NCBI RefSeq assembly: GCF_000744885.1
Contig: NZ_JQMV01000003.1
Span: 1,860,001 to 1,924,000, forward strand
Direction: 5' to 3'
DNA length: 64,000 bases
Origin: Thermus amyloliquefaciens
GTDB lineage: Bacteria; Deinococcota; Deinococci; Deinococcales; Thermaceae
Made by a program: the position numbers and the translations under genes. This document shows positions 17,293 to 25,500 of the stretch, in pieces (position 1 is the first letter of the stretch; the number at the start of each line of letters is the position of its first letter). The notes under the pieces are model-generated. The model searched no databases. It saw only the letters and a program-made list of their open reading frames with translations, and was not told where the DNA came from.

Positions 17293-17856
17293 CTAGTAAA
17301 TCGCCTTGTACCCCCCCTGAGGGGGAAGCAGGGTGAGCAGGATGCGCAGGCCGTAGGCAAGGAACTCCATAAAGGCCCGCCACATGGCCGTATGCGGTTT
17401 CCGCTCCTGCAAATAACCCCTCCGCAAACGCGTCTTCATCCCCCCAAACACCCCCTCCACCACCCCTCGCCTCCGATACACCTCCCCGTCCCACCTCGCC
17501 GCTACCTCCCGCCGCACCTCATCCCGCACCTCTCCCCCTCCCCGCAGCCGGATCAGGGGCCACACCCCAAGCCCTCGCACCACCTCCCACACCTCCCTCC
17601 CGTCAAAGCCCGCGTCCCCCAAAAGCACCCCGCCCCCCAGCCCAAACCGCAGGAGCACCCCCGCCCCAAGCCTCGGGTCAGGGGCATACGCCCGCCCCAC
17701 CCCGCCCCCCCAAGGGGCCAAAAGCTTCTGCCCCCTCCTCCACCGCACCAGGGCCAAAAGCCGGCTGTGCCCCCGCATCCGCCGCTCCTCCTGCCCCCTG
17801 CGCCAGCGCAGCACCGTGTCTTTGCTACGGTAGGCCAGCCCCGTGCTGTCCATCAA
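17293..17856 (-). CDS. Transposase C-terminal half (ORF B, DDE catalytic part)
   Basis: About 187 residues carrying the catalytic core: first aspartate in MDSTGLA, second in LLGDAGFDG and the glutamate in RRRGVVEGVFGGMKTRL. This is the pattern of IS5-type (DDE_Tnp_1) enzymes. It overlaps ORF A in the -1 frame (TTGATG at 17851-17856). A full transposase therefore needs a -1 frameshift or transcript slippage in the preceding C6T4 run (17858-17867), or ORF B starts at its own TTG or ATG. In frame terms the natural joint reads GTPLFLMDSTG. Confidence 0.83.
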   Translation of the reverse strand: MMDSTGLAYRSKDTVLRWRRGQEERRMRGHSRLLALVRWRRGQKLLAPWGGGVGRAYAPDPRLGAGVLLRFGLGGGVLLGDAGFDGREVWEVVRGLGVWPLIRLRGGGEVRDEVRREVAARWDGEVYRRRGVVEGVFGGMKTRLRRGYLQERKPHTAMWRAFMEFLAYGLRILLTLLPPQGGYKAIY

Positions 17857-18236
17857 GAAAAGGGGGGTTCCCCTTCCTCTTGGGGAAGCCGGGCTTCCAC
17901 TTCCTGTACCAGCCGTTCCAGCAGCGCCTGCAGCACCTCTTCGTTCAGGTGTTTCTGTGCATAGGCGGCCAGGGCCTGGTGGGAGGGGAAGGGGCCCTCT
18001 AGGAGGTCCTGGAGATGGGCCTCTGTGGCTCGGTAGGTGAGACCGTAGAAGGCGCGGAAGAGGAGGAGGGCCAGGTACAGGGCATGGGTGTAGCGCCAGG
18101 GTCTGCCGCGGTGGCCTTTGGGGGTGGGTGGGGCCACCTCTTGGGCCAGGTACAGGCAGAGCTCCAGGACTTCCTTGGGCCTCGGTTCCCTTCGGACGAA
18201 ACCGCGCTTGCCCATCTCGGGAAATGCATAACTCAA
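17853..18236 (-). CDS. Transposase N-terminal half (ORF A)
   Basis: About 127 residues, with PRPKEVLELCLYLAQEV and GRPWRYTHALYLALLLFRAFYGLTYRATEAHL, the N-terminal region found before the DDE core in IS5-type transposases. The frame is open to ATG 18275, which lies outside the right inverted repeat. TTG 18236 or ATG 18215, inside the element, is the likely start. The ORF ends at a TGA that overlaps the start of ORF B. Confidence 0.75.
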   Translation of the reverse strand: MSYAFPEMGKRGFVRREPRPKEVLELCLYLAQEVAPPTPKGHRGRPWRYTHALYLALLLFRAFYGLTYRATEAHLQDLLEGPFPSHQALAAYAQKHLNEEVLQALLERLVQEVEARLPQEEGEPPFS

Positions 18237-18256
18237 GAGGGCTTGCAAGGCAAGCC

Positions 18257-18399
18257 CAGTAGCAAACGAAGGCATTTATGACCCACCCATTCGCAACTGG
18301 TCCTACGACACGCGCTTTTCCCTTGGAGAGCTTCCCCCTCTTTCCCCGCGCTTTGTGTACCTAAAGCAGGAGCGCTTCCTCAGGTACTTTAAGCGCTAG
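18257..18399 (+). pseudogene. Orphan C-terminal gene remnant next to the IS
   Basis: From the IS edge an open frame on the plus strand reads GIYDPPIRNWSYDTRFSLG and then ELPPLSPRFVYLKQERFLRYFKR, ending at TAG 18397-18399. The composition (many Y, F, R, P) is protein-like and unlike the surrounding intergenic DNA. The matching 5' part is not on the other side of the IS, where topA starts on the opposite strand. I do not recognise the family. The W-Y-D-x-R-F...PP...P tail faintly recalls the ends of pilus-associated DUF4900-type proteins in Thermus. It may be a relic of a gene lost before the IS arrived. Confidence 0.5.
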
Positions 18400-18408
18400 G
18401 GCCCAGCC

Positions 18409-19719
18409 CTAAGGGCCCGGGCGGAACCCCGGATAGCTCCTGGGCAAGAGTTTCCGCTCCCAGGCGGCCTTTAAGAGCTCCTCCCGGAAGTCGGGGTAGG
18501 CGATGCCGATGAGGGCCATGGCCCTCTCCCTCAGGGAGCGGCCAAAAAGCTCCGCTACCCCCCACTCCGTGACCACGTAGTGCACGTCCGCCCGGGTGGT
18601 GACCACCCCCGCCCCCGGTTTCAGGTAGGGAACGATGCGGCTATGCCCCTTGGCGGTGGAGGGAAGGGCGATGATGGGCTTCCCCCCCTCGCTCCTCGCC
18701 GCCCCGCGGATGAAGTCCAGCTGGCCCCCGAAGCCGGAGTAGATGCGGGTGCCGATGGAGTCCGCCACCACCTGCCCGGTGAGGTCCACCTCGATGGCGG
18801 AGTTGATGGCCACCATCTTGCGGTTCTGGGCCACCACGAAGGGGTCGTTCACGTAGTCCGCGGGGTGGAGCTCAAAGAGGGGGTTGTCGTGGACGAAGCG
18901 GTAGAGCCTTTCCGAGCCCAGGACGAAGGTGCCGATGACCTTGCCGGGGTGAAGGGTCTTCCTGGCCCCGGTGATGAGGCCCTTCTCAAAGGCCTCCAGC
19001 ACCCCGTCGGAGATCATCTCCGTGTGCACCCCCAGGTCCCGCCTGCCCTCGAGGCTGGCCAAGACGGCGTCGGGGATGGCCCCGATGCCCATCTGCAGGG
19101 TGGCCCCGTCCTCAATCAGGCCCGCCACGTGCTCCCCGATGCGCCTTTCCACCTCGCCAAACCCCTCCCGCTTGAGCTCGGGCAAGGGCCATTCCATCTC
19201 CACGATGGCGGTGAGGCGGGAGACGTGGACGAAGGTGTCCCCTAGGGTTCGCGGCATCCTGGGGTTCACCATGGCGATCACGATAGGGGCGGCCTCGAGG
19301 GCCGCCTTGGTGGCGATCACCTCCACCCCCAAGGAGCAGAAGCCGTGCTCATCGGGCGGGGAAACCTGGACGATGGCGGCATCCAGGAGGAGGATGCGGC
19401 GCTTGAAGAGCCAGGGCACCTGGTGGAGCATGATGGGCACGTAGTCCGCCCGGCCCTGGTTCACCGCCTCCCGGTCCGTGGGCCCCACGAAGAGGGAGCG
19501 GCGCCGGAAGTGCCCCTCCATCTCGGGGGAGGCGAAGGGGTCTTCCCCCATCTGCAGGAGGTGGACGAGCTCCACGCCCTCCAGCTCGTCCTTGCGGGCG
19601 GCAAGGGCCTTGAGGAGGGGCGTGGGGGTGGCGGCGTTGCCGGAGACGAAGACCCGCATGCCGGAGCGGATGAGGGAAACGGCATCCTCAGGAGAGGTCA
19701 GCTTCTTGCGGTAGCTCAT
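18409..19719 (-). CDS. Acetyl-CoA hydrolase/transferase family protein (CoA transferase)
   Basis: 436 residues, the size of class I CoA transferases such as 4-hydroxybutyrate or acetate CoA-transferase. The N-terminal domain contains VFVSGNAATPTPLL and the C-terminal domain SGFGGQLDFIRGAARSEGGKPIIALPS. In this family a conserved glutamate forms the CoA thioester; the AINSAIEVDLTGQV segment is the matching region. The substrate is not readable. Its ATG overlaps the stop of the alanine dehydrogenase gene by 4 bp (ATGA), suggesting joint catabolism of amino or organic acids. Confidence 0.88.
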   Translation of the reverse strand: MSYRKKLTSPEDAVSLIRSGMRVFVSGNAATPTPLLKALAARKDELEGVELVHLLQMGEDPFASPEMEGHFRRRSLFVGPTDREAVNQGRADYVPIMLHQVPWLFKRRILLLDAAIVQVSPPDEHGFCSLGVEVIATKAALEAAPIVIAMVNPRMPRTLGDTFVHVSRLTAIVEMEWPLPELKREGFGEVERRIGEHVAGLIEDGATLQMGIGAIPDAVLASLEGRRDLGVHTEMISDGVLEAFEKGLITGARKTLHPGKVIGTFVLGSERLYRFVHDNPLFELHPADYVNDPFVVAQNRKMVAINSAIEVDLTGQVVADSIGTRIYSGFGGQLDFIRGAARSEGGKPIIALPSTAKGHSRIVPYLKPGAGVVTTRADVHYVVTEWGVAELFGRSLRERAMALIGIAYPDFREELLKAAWERKLLPRSYPGFRPGP

Positions 19720-20774
19720 TCCAGGTGGCCTCCTTTCTGGCCCAGGAGGAGGTAGGCCCCTTGCCGGAGCTCGGGAACCCCCAAGGGGTCCTCCTCCACC
19801 TTCAGGAGAAAGGGCAAAAGGGTGGCGGTGAGGGCATGGCTGCTGGTCCGGGGCACCAGGGCGGGGACGTTGGGGAGGCAGAAGTGGGTGATGCCCATCT
19901 CCTGGTACACCCCCACCCGGCTGGTCTCCGCGATGCCCCCCTGGTCGATGGCGAAGTCCAGGAGGACCGCCCCCGGGCGCATGCGGGCAAGCAGGTCCCG
20001 GTTGAGGAGGAGGGGGGCCCTTTCCCCCGGCACCGCCACCGCCCCCACCAGGACATCGGCAAAGGCCACGTACCGCTCCAAGCGGGTCTGGGTGACCAGG
20101 GCGGTGACCGCCCCCCCGGCCTCCTTGGAGGCCTCCTCCAGGGCGGAAAGCTCCTTGTCCAAGAGGTAGACCGAGGCCCCCACCCCCAGGAAGGCCCGGG
20201 CCGCCGCCCTTCCCAAAACCCCCGCCCCCAGGATGACCACGTCCGCCGGGGGAATCCCAGGCAGCCCCGAGAGCAGCACCCCGGGGCCGAAGGGAGCCTC
20301 CAAAAGCCTTCCCGCCACCTGGGGGGCCAGGCGGCCCGCGATCTCGCTCATGGCCTTGAGCACGGGACGCCTCCCCCCAGCCCCGATGAGCTCGTACCCA
20401 ATGGCCGTCAGGCCCTTCTCCGCCATGGCCTCCACCAACGAGGATTCCGCCACCGCCAGGTGCAGGAAGGCCATGACCGTGGCCCCAGGGCGGAGGAGGG
20501 CGATTTCCTCGAGGGTGGGCCGGCCCACCTTCAAGACCACCTCCCCCCGCCCAAAGGCCTCCTCCCGGCTCACCAACCGGGCCCCGGCCCGCTCATAGGC
20601 CTCGTCGGGAAAGCCCGCCCGCTCCCCCGCCCCCCGTTCCACATAGACCCGGTGACCCCTATCCACCAGCTCCCGCACCCCTTGGGGGGTAAGGGCCACC
20701 CGCCCCTCCCGCACCTCCCCGAAGGGGGGTTGGGTCTTGACCACGCCCTGCTCCTTGGGTAGGCCAAACTCCAT
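19716..20774 (-). CDS. ald: Alanine dehydrogenase
   Basis: Interconverts L-alanine and pyruvate plus ammonia with NAD. 352 residues. The N-terminal GLPKE-type start is followed by GEVREGRVALTPQGVRELVDRGHRVYVERGAG and the catalytic lysine/histidine region (VVLKVGRPTLEE, FLHLAVAES). The Rossmann motif is VVILGAGVLGRAAARAF near residue 180. A Shine-Dalgarno GGAGG precedes the ATG. A transhydrogenase alpha-like protein is the alternative for this superfamily, but there are no neighbouring beta genes. Translation is coupled to the downstream CoA-transferase gene. Confidence 0.88.
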   Translation of the reverse strand: MEFGLPKEQGVVKTQPPFGEVREGRVALTPQGVRELVDRGHRVYVERGAGERAGFPDEAYERAGARLVSREEAFGRGEVVLKVGRPTLEEIALLRPGATVMAFLHLAVAESSLVEAMAEKGLTAIGYELIGAGGRRPVLKAMSEIAGRLAPQVAGRLLEAPFGPGVLLSGLPGIPPADVVILGAGVLGRAAARAFLGVGASVYLLDKELSALEEASKEAGGAVTALVTQTRLERYVAFADVLVGAVAVPGERAPLLLNRDLLARMRPGAVLLDFAIDQGGIAETSRVGVYQEMGITHFCLPNVPALVPRTSSHALTATLLPFLLKVEEDPLGVPELRQGAYLLLGQKGGHLE

Positions 20775-20861
20775 ACCCGCCTCCTCGCCTTGAGCTTAAG
20801 GGGAAAGCCGGGGGCGGATGTCCCTTGCCCTTCTCATGGAATCCCACCCTAGGCTTGTTCT

Positions 20862-21338
20862 GTGAACGCCTTCGCCGATTGGCTCTTCGTGGTCCTTTGG
20901 GGCGCAGGGGTGCTCCTGACCCTGGTGCCCCTCGTCCCCGCCACCCTTCTGATCCTGGCCGCCGCCCTTCTCCACGAGGCCCTGGTGGGCTTCGGGGAAC
21001 TCTCCTTGGGCCTGTGGCTGGCCCTGGGGGTCCTGGCCCTTTTGGCCATGAGCCTGGACAACCTGGCCACCCTTCTGGGGGCCAGAAGGTACGGGGCGGG
21101 GCGGGCGGGGCTTTGGGGGGCCTTTTTGGGAGGGATTCTCGGCCTCTTCCTGGGGGTGGTGGGGGTCCTGGTGCTGCCCTTCCTCCTGGCCTGGCTTTTT
21201 GAGTACCTCTCGGGGCGCAAACCCGAGGAGGCCCTCAAGGCGGCCTGGGGCACCCTGGTGGGCCTCATGGGGGGCGTGGTGGCCAAGGTGATCGTCCACG
21301 TGGCCATGGGAATCCTGGTGATCCGGGCCGTCTTCTGA
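20862..21338 (+). CDS. DUF456 family membrane protein
   Basis: 158 residues with four or five strongly hydrophobic segments. The central GARRYGAGRAGLWGAFLGGILGLFLG and the C-terminal KAAWGTLVGLMGGVVAKVIVHVAMG are the glycine-rich helices typical of DUF456. No function is established for the family. GTG 20862 follows TAGGCT (20850-20855) by 6 nt, so it is likely leaderless. It is transcribed away from ald. Confidence 0.87.
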   Translation: MNAFADWLFVVLWGAGVLLTLVPLVPATLLILAAALLHEALVGFGELSLGLWLALGVLALLAMSLDNLATLLGARRYGAGRAGLWGAFLGGILGLFLGVVGVLVLPFLLAWLFEYLSGRKPEEALKAAWGTLVGLMGGVVAKVIVHVAMGILVIRAVF

Positions 21339-21412
21339 CGCCATCCCCACCTGGCCTTGCCCGGTTGGGGGCCCCGGCCCTCCCCCCCCCAGGCCAAGGT
21401 ATGCTTTTCCCC

Positions 21413-21655
21413 ATGGACCTGGTCTTCGTCACCCGGGAGGGATGCGGCCTGTGCGAGAAGGCGGAAAGGGCCCTTTGGACCTTGGGGATACCCTATGTGC
21501 GCCGGGAGGTGGACCAAGACCCCGAGCTCTTCCGCCTCTACACCTTGCGGGTGCCCGTGCTCCTGCTGGGGGATAGGGTGCTTTTGGAGGGCCTTTTTGA
21601 CGAGCGGTCCCTCCTGGAACTGGCGCAAAGGCTCCCAAGAGGGGGTGAGGCATGA
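21413..21655 (+). CDS. Glutaredoxin-like thiol-disulfide protein
   Basis: 80 residues. Thioredoxin fold with the redox motif C-G-L-C ([12 protein letters not shown], residues 9-18), a cis-proline in RVPVLLL and the end [14 protein letters not shown]. This is the pattern of the glutaredoxin family of small DUF836-type proteins. ATG 21413 lies 8 nt after a TATGCT box (21399-21404), favouring it over the in-frame ATG inside that box. Its TGA overlaps the ATG of lgt, so the two are coupled. Confidence 0.83.
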   Translation: MDLVFVTREGCGLCEKAERALWTLGIPYVRREVDQDPELFRLYTLRVPVLLLGDRVLLEGLFDERSLLELAQRLPRGGEA

Positions 21656-22494
21656 ACCCCACCATGATCCAGATCGGCCCCTTGCGCATCCAGTGGTACG
21701 GCTTCCTCCTCACCTTGGCCATCTTCATCGGCTTTGAGTTGGCCAAGCGCAGGCTTAGGGCCTGGGGGTTGGATGCGGAGAAGTTTGAGACGGTGGCCTT
21801 CTGGGCGGTGGTTTTCGGGGTGGTGGGGGCCAGGCTGGGCTACGTCCTCACCTCCCCCGGCTACTTCCTGCAGAACCCGGTGGAGGTCTTGTACATCTGG
21901 CACGGGGGGCTTTCCTTCCACGGGGCCATCCTGGGCGGGGTACTGGTCTTCCTCTACTACCACCGCCGGAGGGGCTACCCCTTGTGGCCCTACCTGGACG
22001 CCGCCACCCCTGGGGTGGCCCTGGGCATCATCGCCGGGCGCATCGGCAACCTCATGAACGGCTCCGACACCGTAGGCCGCCTCACCTCCTTGCCCATCGG
22101 TTTCACCTGGCCGGAGTGGGCCAAGGGCTTCCCCGGAATCTGCCCAGGCATCGACGACATCTCCCAGGTTTACCGGTGCCAGGAGCTCCTGCGGGGCCCC
22201 GTGCACCTCACCCAGATCTACGGGGCCCTGGTGGGCCTCATCCTCCTCCCCCTGGCCTACCGCTGGCTGAGGAAGCGGCCCTTTTACGGCTACGCCTTCT
22301 GGAACTTCCTCCTTTGGTACAGCATCCTGCGCTCGGTTTTGGAGGAGCCCTTCCGCCTCAACCCCCTTTGGCTTCCCGTGTACCGGAACGACGAGCTGGG
22401 CATCGGCCTCTTCACCGCCACCCAGGTGGTGAGCCTGCCCCTCGTCCTCCTTTCCTGGTATATGCTCCGGCGACTGGGAAGGGGCTCTGGGTAA
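21652..22494 (+). CDS. lgt: Prolipoprotein diacylglyceryl transferase
   Basis: Transfers a diacylglyceryl group to the lipobox cysteine of prolipoproteins, the first step of lipoprotein maturation, in the inner membrane. 280 residues with about seven membrane helices. The signature [15 protein letters not shown] (near residue 85) and GRIGNLMNG (near 127-135) carry the conserved H and R/N residues. It contains an insert after [15 protein letters not shown] with two cysteines ([13 protein letters not shown]). The start overlaps the glutaredoxin gene stop. Confidence 0.95.
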   Translation: MNPTMIQIGPLRIQWYGFLLTLAIFIGFELAKRRLRAWGLDAEKFETVAFWAVVFGVVGARLGYVLTSPGYFLQNPVEVLYIWHGGLSFHGAILGGVLVFLYYHRRRGYPLWPYLDAATPGVALGIIAGRIGNLMNGSDTVGRLTSLPIGFTWPEWAKGFPGICPGIDDISQVYRCQELLRGPVHLTQIYGALVGLILLPLAYRWLRKRPFYGYAFWNFLLWYSILRSVLEEPFRLNPLWLPVYRNDELGIGLFTATQVVSLPLVLLSWYMLRRLGRGSG

Positions 22495-22497
22495 GAT
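22492..22497 (+). promoter_or_regulatory. Leaderless -10 element overlapping the lgt stop
   Basis: TAAGAT includes the lgt TAA and ends 6 nt before ATG 22504. Confidence 0.35.
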
Positions 22498-22503
22498 AAC
22501 CCC

Positions 22504-23574
22504 ATGGAGCTTCCCCCCCGCAAGGACTCCCTCAAATGGGGCACCTACCCTGAGGACGTCCTGCCCCTTTGGGTGGCGGACATGGACTTTCCCATCGCCG
22601 AGCCCATCCGCAGGGCCCTACGGGAAAGGGCCGAGGGGTTTTTGGGCTACCCACCCCGGGAGGGGGACCAGGAGCTCAGGGCCCTCATCCTGGAAAAGGT
22701 GGGCCTGGAAGGCGAGCTGGCCTTCATGCCCGGGGTGGTGGTGGGGCTCTACGGGGCGGTGGCCGCCTTCACCGCCCCCGGCCAGGGGGTCCTGACCCAG
22801 GTCCCCGTATACCCTCCGTTCTTATCCGCCATACGCCAGCAGAAACGCACGGTTTTGGCCAATCCTTTGAGGGAAACGGAGGAGGGGTACCAGCTGGACC
22901 TCGAGGGCCTGGAGCGCCTGGCCTACGCCAGCCGCCTCCTCCTCTTCTGCCACCCGCAAAACCCCACGGGAAGGGTCTATGGGGAGGAGGAGCTTTCCGC
23001 CTTGGCCGCCATCGCCCGCAAGCACGACCTCATCGTGGTTTCCGATGAGCTCCACGCCCCTTTGACCTACGGGAAAACCCACGTGCCCCTGGCCCGCTTC
23101 CTCCCGGAGCGCACCCTTACCCTCTTGGGACCGGGAAAGGCCTACAACCTGGCCGGACTGCCCATCGGGGCGGCGGTGGGGCCCAAGCCCCTGGTGGAGG
23201 CCCTGAAGCGCCACCTCCCCCACACCTTCCCCAACGTCCTGGCCATGGCCGCCTGGAAGGCCGCCCTCCTGGAGGCCGATTCCTGGCTCCAGGAGGTCCT
23301 CGGACGGCTCAAGGCCAACCGCGACCGGGTGGCGGCCTGGGCCAAGGAGGTGGGCCTCGGCCACCATCCCCCGGAGGGCACCTACCTGGCCTGGCTCAAA
23401 ACCCCTATTCCCCAGGCGGCCTCCTTCTTCCTCAAGGAGGCCCGGGTGGCCCTGAACCCCGGGGAAAACTTCGGGGAGGGGTACGATCGCTACGTGCGCC
23501 TCAACTTCGCCACCTACCCGGAGGTGCTGGAAGAGGCCCTAAAGCGCCTGGCGGAGGCCCTTAAAAAGGGGTGA
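22504..23574 (+). CDS. patB: MalY/PatB-type PLP aminotransferase, probable cystathionine beta-lyase
   Basis: 356 residues. PLP fold type I: NPTGR at 153-157, DELHAPL at 181-187 and the Schiff-base lysine K212 in [14 protein letters not shown]. The last matches the SxxKxxNxAGL pattern of MalY/PatB C-S lyases better than that of ordinary aspartate aminotransferases. The start [26 protein letters not shown] is also characteristic of that group. Likely cleaves cystathionine or cysteine conjugates; exact substrate inferred. An 8-bp stem hairpin follows the stop. Confidence 0.88.
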   Translation: MELPPRKDSLKWGTYPEDVLPLWVADMDFPIAEPIRRALRERAEGFLGYPPREGDQELRALILEKVGLEGELAFMPGVVVGLYGAVAAFTAPGQGVLTQVPVYPPFLSAIRQQKRTVLANPLRETEEGYQLDLEGLERLAYASRLLLFCHPQNPTGRVYGEEELSALAAIARKHDLIVVSDELHAPLTYGKTHVPLARFLPERTLTLLGPGKAYNLAGLPIGAAVGPKPLVEALKRHLPHTFPNVLAMAAWKAALLEADSWLQEVLGRLKANRDRVAAWAKEVGLGHHPPEGTYLAWLKTPIPQAASFFLKEARVALNPGENFGEGYDRYVRLNFATYPEVLEEALKRLAEALKKG

Positions 23575-23575
23575 A

Positions 23576-23597
23576 CCCCCGGGGCGCTTCCCGGGGG
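23576..23597. terminator. Hairpin between convergent patB and hsp20
   Basis: CCCCCGGG / CCCGGGGG form a perfect 8-bp stem with a 6-nt loop. There is no U-tract. It could serve both convergent genes. Confidence 0.45.
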
Positions 23598-23612
23598 CAA
23601 GGGGGCTTGGGC

Positions 23613-24077
23613 TTACTGGACCACCTCAATGGGGATCCGCTTGGCCCGGGCCTCGGCCACCTTGGGCAGGGTGAGGCGCAGGATCCCGTGGCGGAACTCC
23701 GCCTTGGCCTGGGAGGCATCCACCTCCACGGGAAGGGTGAAGGTGCGCACGAAGGAGCCATGGGAGAGCTCCTGGAGGTAGTAACGGCGCACCTTGGCCT
23801 CCTCGGCGGGCTTCACCTGGCCCCGCACCGTGAGCTTGCTGCCCTCGAGGCTCACCTCGAGGTCCTCCGGGGAGAGGCCCGGCACCGCCATCTCCAGGAC
23901 CAAGGCCTCGTCGGTCTCGTAGAGGTCGGCAGGGGCCACAAAGGTAGCCACGGGCCGGGCAAAGTCGCCTAGAACCTCCTCAAAGAGCCGGTTGGCCTCC
24001 TCCAGGAGGGACAAAGGACCCCAGGTGCGGAAGGGGGTAACCTCCACGGGGCGCGCATCCCTACGAACCAGGGCCAT
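23613..24077 (-). CDS. hsp20: Hsp20 family small heat-shock protein
   Basis: ATP-independent holdase. 154 residues with the alpha-crystallin domain from about residue 45 (PADLYETDEALVLEMAVPGLSPEDLEV) to about 145, ending in the G-I-L-R-L-T-L motif and a C-terminal IPIEV (I-x-I tail that mediates oligomer assembly). ATG 24077 has GGGAGGTGAT 6 nt upstream, and a strong TTGACA-17-TATAAG promoter lies just beyond. No CIRCE-type inverted repeat is visible, so heat control would need another route. Confidence 0.95.
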   Translation of the reverse strand: MALVRRDARPVEVTPFRTWGPLSLLEEANRLFEEVLGDFARPVATFVAPADLYETDEALVLEMAVPGLSPEDLEVSLEGSKLTVRGQVKPAEEAKVRRYYLQELSHGSFVRTFTLPVEVDASQAKAEFRHGILRLTLPKVAEARAKRIPIEVVQ

Positions 24078-24097
24078 ACCTATCACCTCCCGCCTCA

Positions 24098-24126
24098 CTT
24101 ATATCACTTGCGCCTTGCTTTGTCAA
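24098..24126 (-). promoter_or_regulatory. hsp20 promoter
   Basis: Consensus TTGACA (24121-24126), 17-nt spacer and TATAAG (24098-24103) on the minus strand, with a leader and a strong Shine-Dalgarno before the gene. It is one of the few promoters here with a real leader. Confidence 0.8.
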
Positions 24127-24162
24127 GTATCCTTATCTCTCAACGCCTACCCATGCGCCCCC

Positions 24163-24168
24163 TATAAT
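24163..24168 (+). promoter_or_regulatory. Leaderless -10 element of the rhodanese gene
   Basis: Consensus TATAAT ends 7 nt before ATG 24176. The -35 is weak. Confidence 0.6.
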
Positions 24169-24175
24169 CAGGGGC

Positions 24176-24868
24176 ATGGAGGTCCCTCCCGAAGCCGTCC
24201 TGGTGGATACCCGCCCCCGGGCCGCCTACGAGGCCGGCCACCTGCCCGGCGCCCGGCACCTGGACCTCTCCGCCCCCAGGCTGCGCCTGCGGGAAGAGGG
24301 GGAGCTTCAAGCCCTGGAAGCCGGCCTCACCGAGCTTTTCCAGGAACTGGGGCTCAAAAGCCCCGTGATCCTCTACGACGAGGGCCTAACCAGCCGCCTT
24401 TGCCGCACCGCCTTCTTCCTGGGGCTTGGGGGGCTGGAGGTGGCCCTTTGGACCGAGGGCTGGGAGGCCCAGGCCACCGAGCGGGAGGAGCCCAAGCCCC
24501 AGCGCTCGGACACCATCGCCCGCCTCCGCCGGGACTGGCTCCTTACCGCGGACGAGGCGGCCAGGCACCCCCTCCTTCTGGACGTGCGTAGCCCCGAGGA
24601 GCACCAGGGCAAGGTCCACCCCCCCTGCTGTCCCAAGGGGGGTCGCATCCCGGGAAGCCGAAACGCCCCCCTGGAGCTTTTTCTGGAGCCGGACAAGGTG
24701 CTCAAGCGGCTCGGCCTGGAACCGGGGCAGGAAGTGGGGGTCTACTGCCACTCCGGGGCCCGGAGCGCCGTGGCCTTCTTCGTGCTGCGGAGCCTGGGGG
24801 TAAAGGCCAGGAACTACCTGGGCTCCATGCACGAGTGGCTCCAGGAGGGGCTTCCCACCGAGCCATGA
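24176..24868 (+). CDS. Tandem-rhodanese sulfurtransferase
   Basis: 230 residues, two rhodanese modules. The N-terminal one (VLVDTRPRAAYEAGHLPGARHLDL, residues 8-31) has no catalytic cysteine: its active-site loop reads ILYDEGLTSR. The C-terminal one (LLLDVRSPEEHQG) has the cysteine in VYCHSGARSAV. This is the usual thiosulfate or 3-mercaptopyruvate sulfurtransferase layout. The protein is somewhat short for the family (about 280). Its TGA overlaps the ATG of an MBL hydrolase, a pairing seen in sulfur (persulfide) metabolism. Confidence 0.88.
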   Translation: MEVPPEAVLVDTRPRAAYEAGHLPGARHLDLSAPRLRLREEGELQALEAGLTELFQELGLKSPVILYDEGLTSRLCRTAFFLGLGGLEVALWTEGWEAQATEREEPKPQRSDTIARLRRDWLLTADEAARHPLLLDVRSPEEHQGKVHPPCCPKGGRIPGSRNAPLELFLEPDKVLKRLGLEPGQEVGVYCHSGARSAVAFFVLRSLGVKARNYLGSMHEWLQEGLPTEP

Positions 24869-25500
24869 GGGTCCACCGCCTGAGCGTGGGCCCCCTCCAG
24901 GAAAACACCTACCTGGTGGAGGGGACGGAGGGGACGGTGCTCATAGACCCCGGGGACGAAGCGGAAAGGATCCTGGCCCTCCTGGAGTCCACGGGGTTAA
25001 GGCCCGAGGCCATCCTGCTCACCCACGCCCACTTTGACCACGTGGGGGCGGTGGCCCCCTTGGTGGAGGCCCTATCCCTGCCGGTCTTCCTCCACCCCTT
25101 GGACCTCCCCCTTTACCGGCACGCGGCGGAGGTGGCCCGCATGTGGGGCCTGGCCATCCCCAACCCCCCCCTGCCGGTGGAGCCCTTGGAGGAGGGGCAG
25201 GTCCTTTTCGGCTTCACCGTCTGGCATCTGCCCGGCCATAGCCCTGGCCATGTGGCCTTCCTTCACCCCGGCGGGGCCCTAGACCCCCTTCGGGTTTTTT
25301 CCGGGGACCTCCTCTTCCGGGGGAGCATCGGCCGCCACGACCTGCCGGGGGCAAGCCGGGAGGACCTCTTCCAATCCCTCAGGCGCCTCCTCACCCTGCC
25401 TCCCAGGACGGAGGTCTACCCGGGGCACGGGCCCAGCACCTCCCTGGCCCTGGAGGCCAAGACCAACCCCTTCCTCCTGGGGTTAGAATGGGAGACGTGA
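24865..25500 (+). CDS. MBL-fold metallo-hydrolase (glyoxalase II-like)
   Basis: 211 residues. The metal motif THAHFDH (HxHxDH) is near residue 55, with a second histidine in HLPGHSPGH near 126-134, the aspartate in FSGDLLF and the last histidine in VYPGHGPST. Such short proteins include hydroxyacylglutathione hydrolase-like and persulfide dioxygenase-like enzymes; the exact one is undecided. The start ATG overlaps the rhodanese stop (ATGA). The coupling hints at a thioester or persulfide substrate. Confidence 0.88.
   Translation: MRVHRLSVGPLQENTYLVEGTEGTVLIDPGDEAERILALLESTGLRPEAILLTHAHFDHVGAVAPLVEALSLPVFLHPLDLPLYRHAAEVARMWGLAIPNPPLPVEPLEEGQVLFGFTVWHLPGHSPGHVAFLHPGGALDPLRVFSGDLLFRGSIGRHDLPGASREDLFQSLRRLLTLPPRTEVYPGHGPSTSLALEAKTNPFLLGLEWET

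Larger units (their letters stand above)
17286..18256 (-). mobile_element. IS5-like insertion sequence, 971 bp, with 3-bp target duplication
   Basis: Terminal inverted repeats GGCTTGCCT (17286-17294) and AGGCAAGCC (18248-18256) are perfect over 9 bp and partly matched for some bases further in. CAG directly flanks both ends (17283-17285 and 18257-18259) and reads as the target-site duplication. Two overlapping minus-strand ORFs encode a DDE transposase. The ORF B stop codon lies inside the left repeat. Family placement rests on the DDE motifs and size, not on a database match. Ends were judged by eye and could shift by 1-2 bp. Confidence 0.8.

Noticed and set aside
17851-17870. Canonical -1 slippery heptamer in the transposase
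   Set aside because: The bases (CCCCCCTTTT) do not fit X-XXY-YYZ in the reading frame used. Kept only as a possible slippage site.
18215-18275. ATG 18275 as transposase start
   Set aside because: It is outside the right inverted repeat, in flanking DNA.
24078-24175. CIRCE element or HrcA site upstream of hsp20
   Set aside because: No TTAGCACTC-N9-GAGTGCTAA-like repeat. Only a consensus promoter is present.
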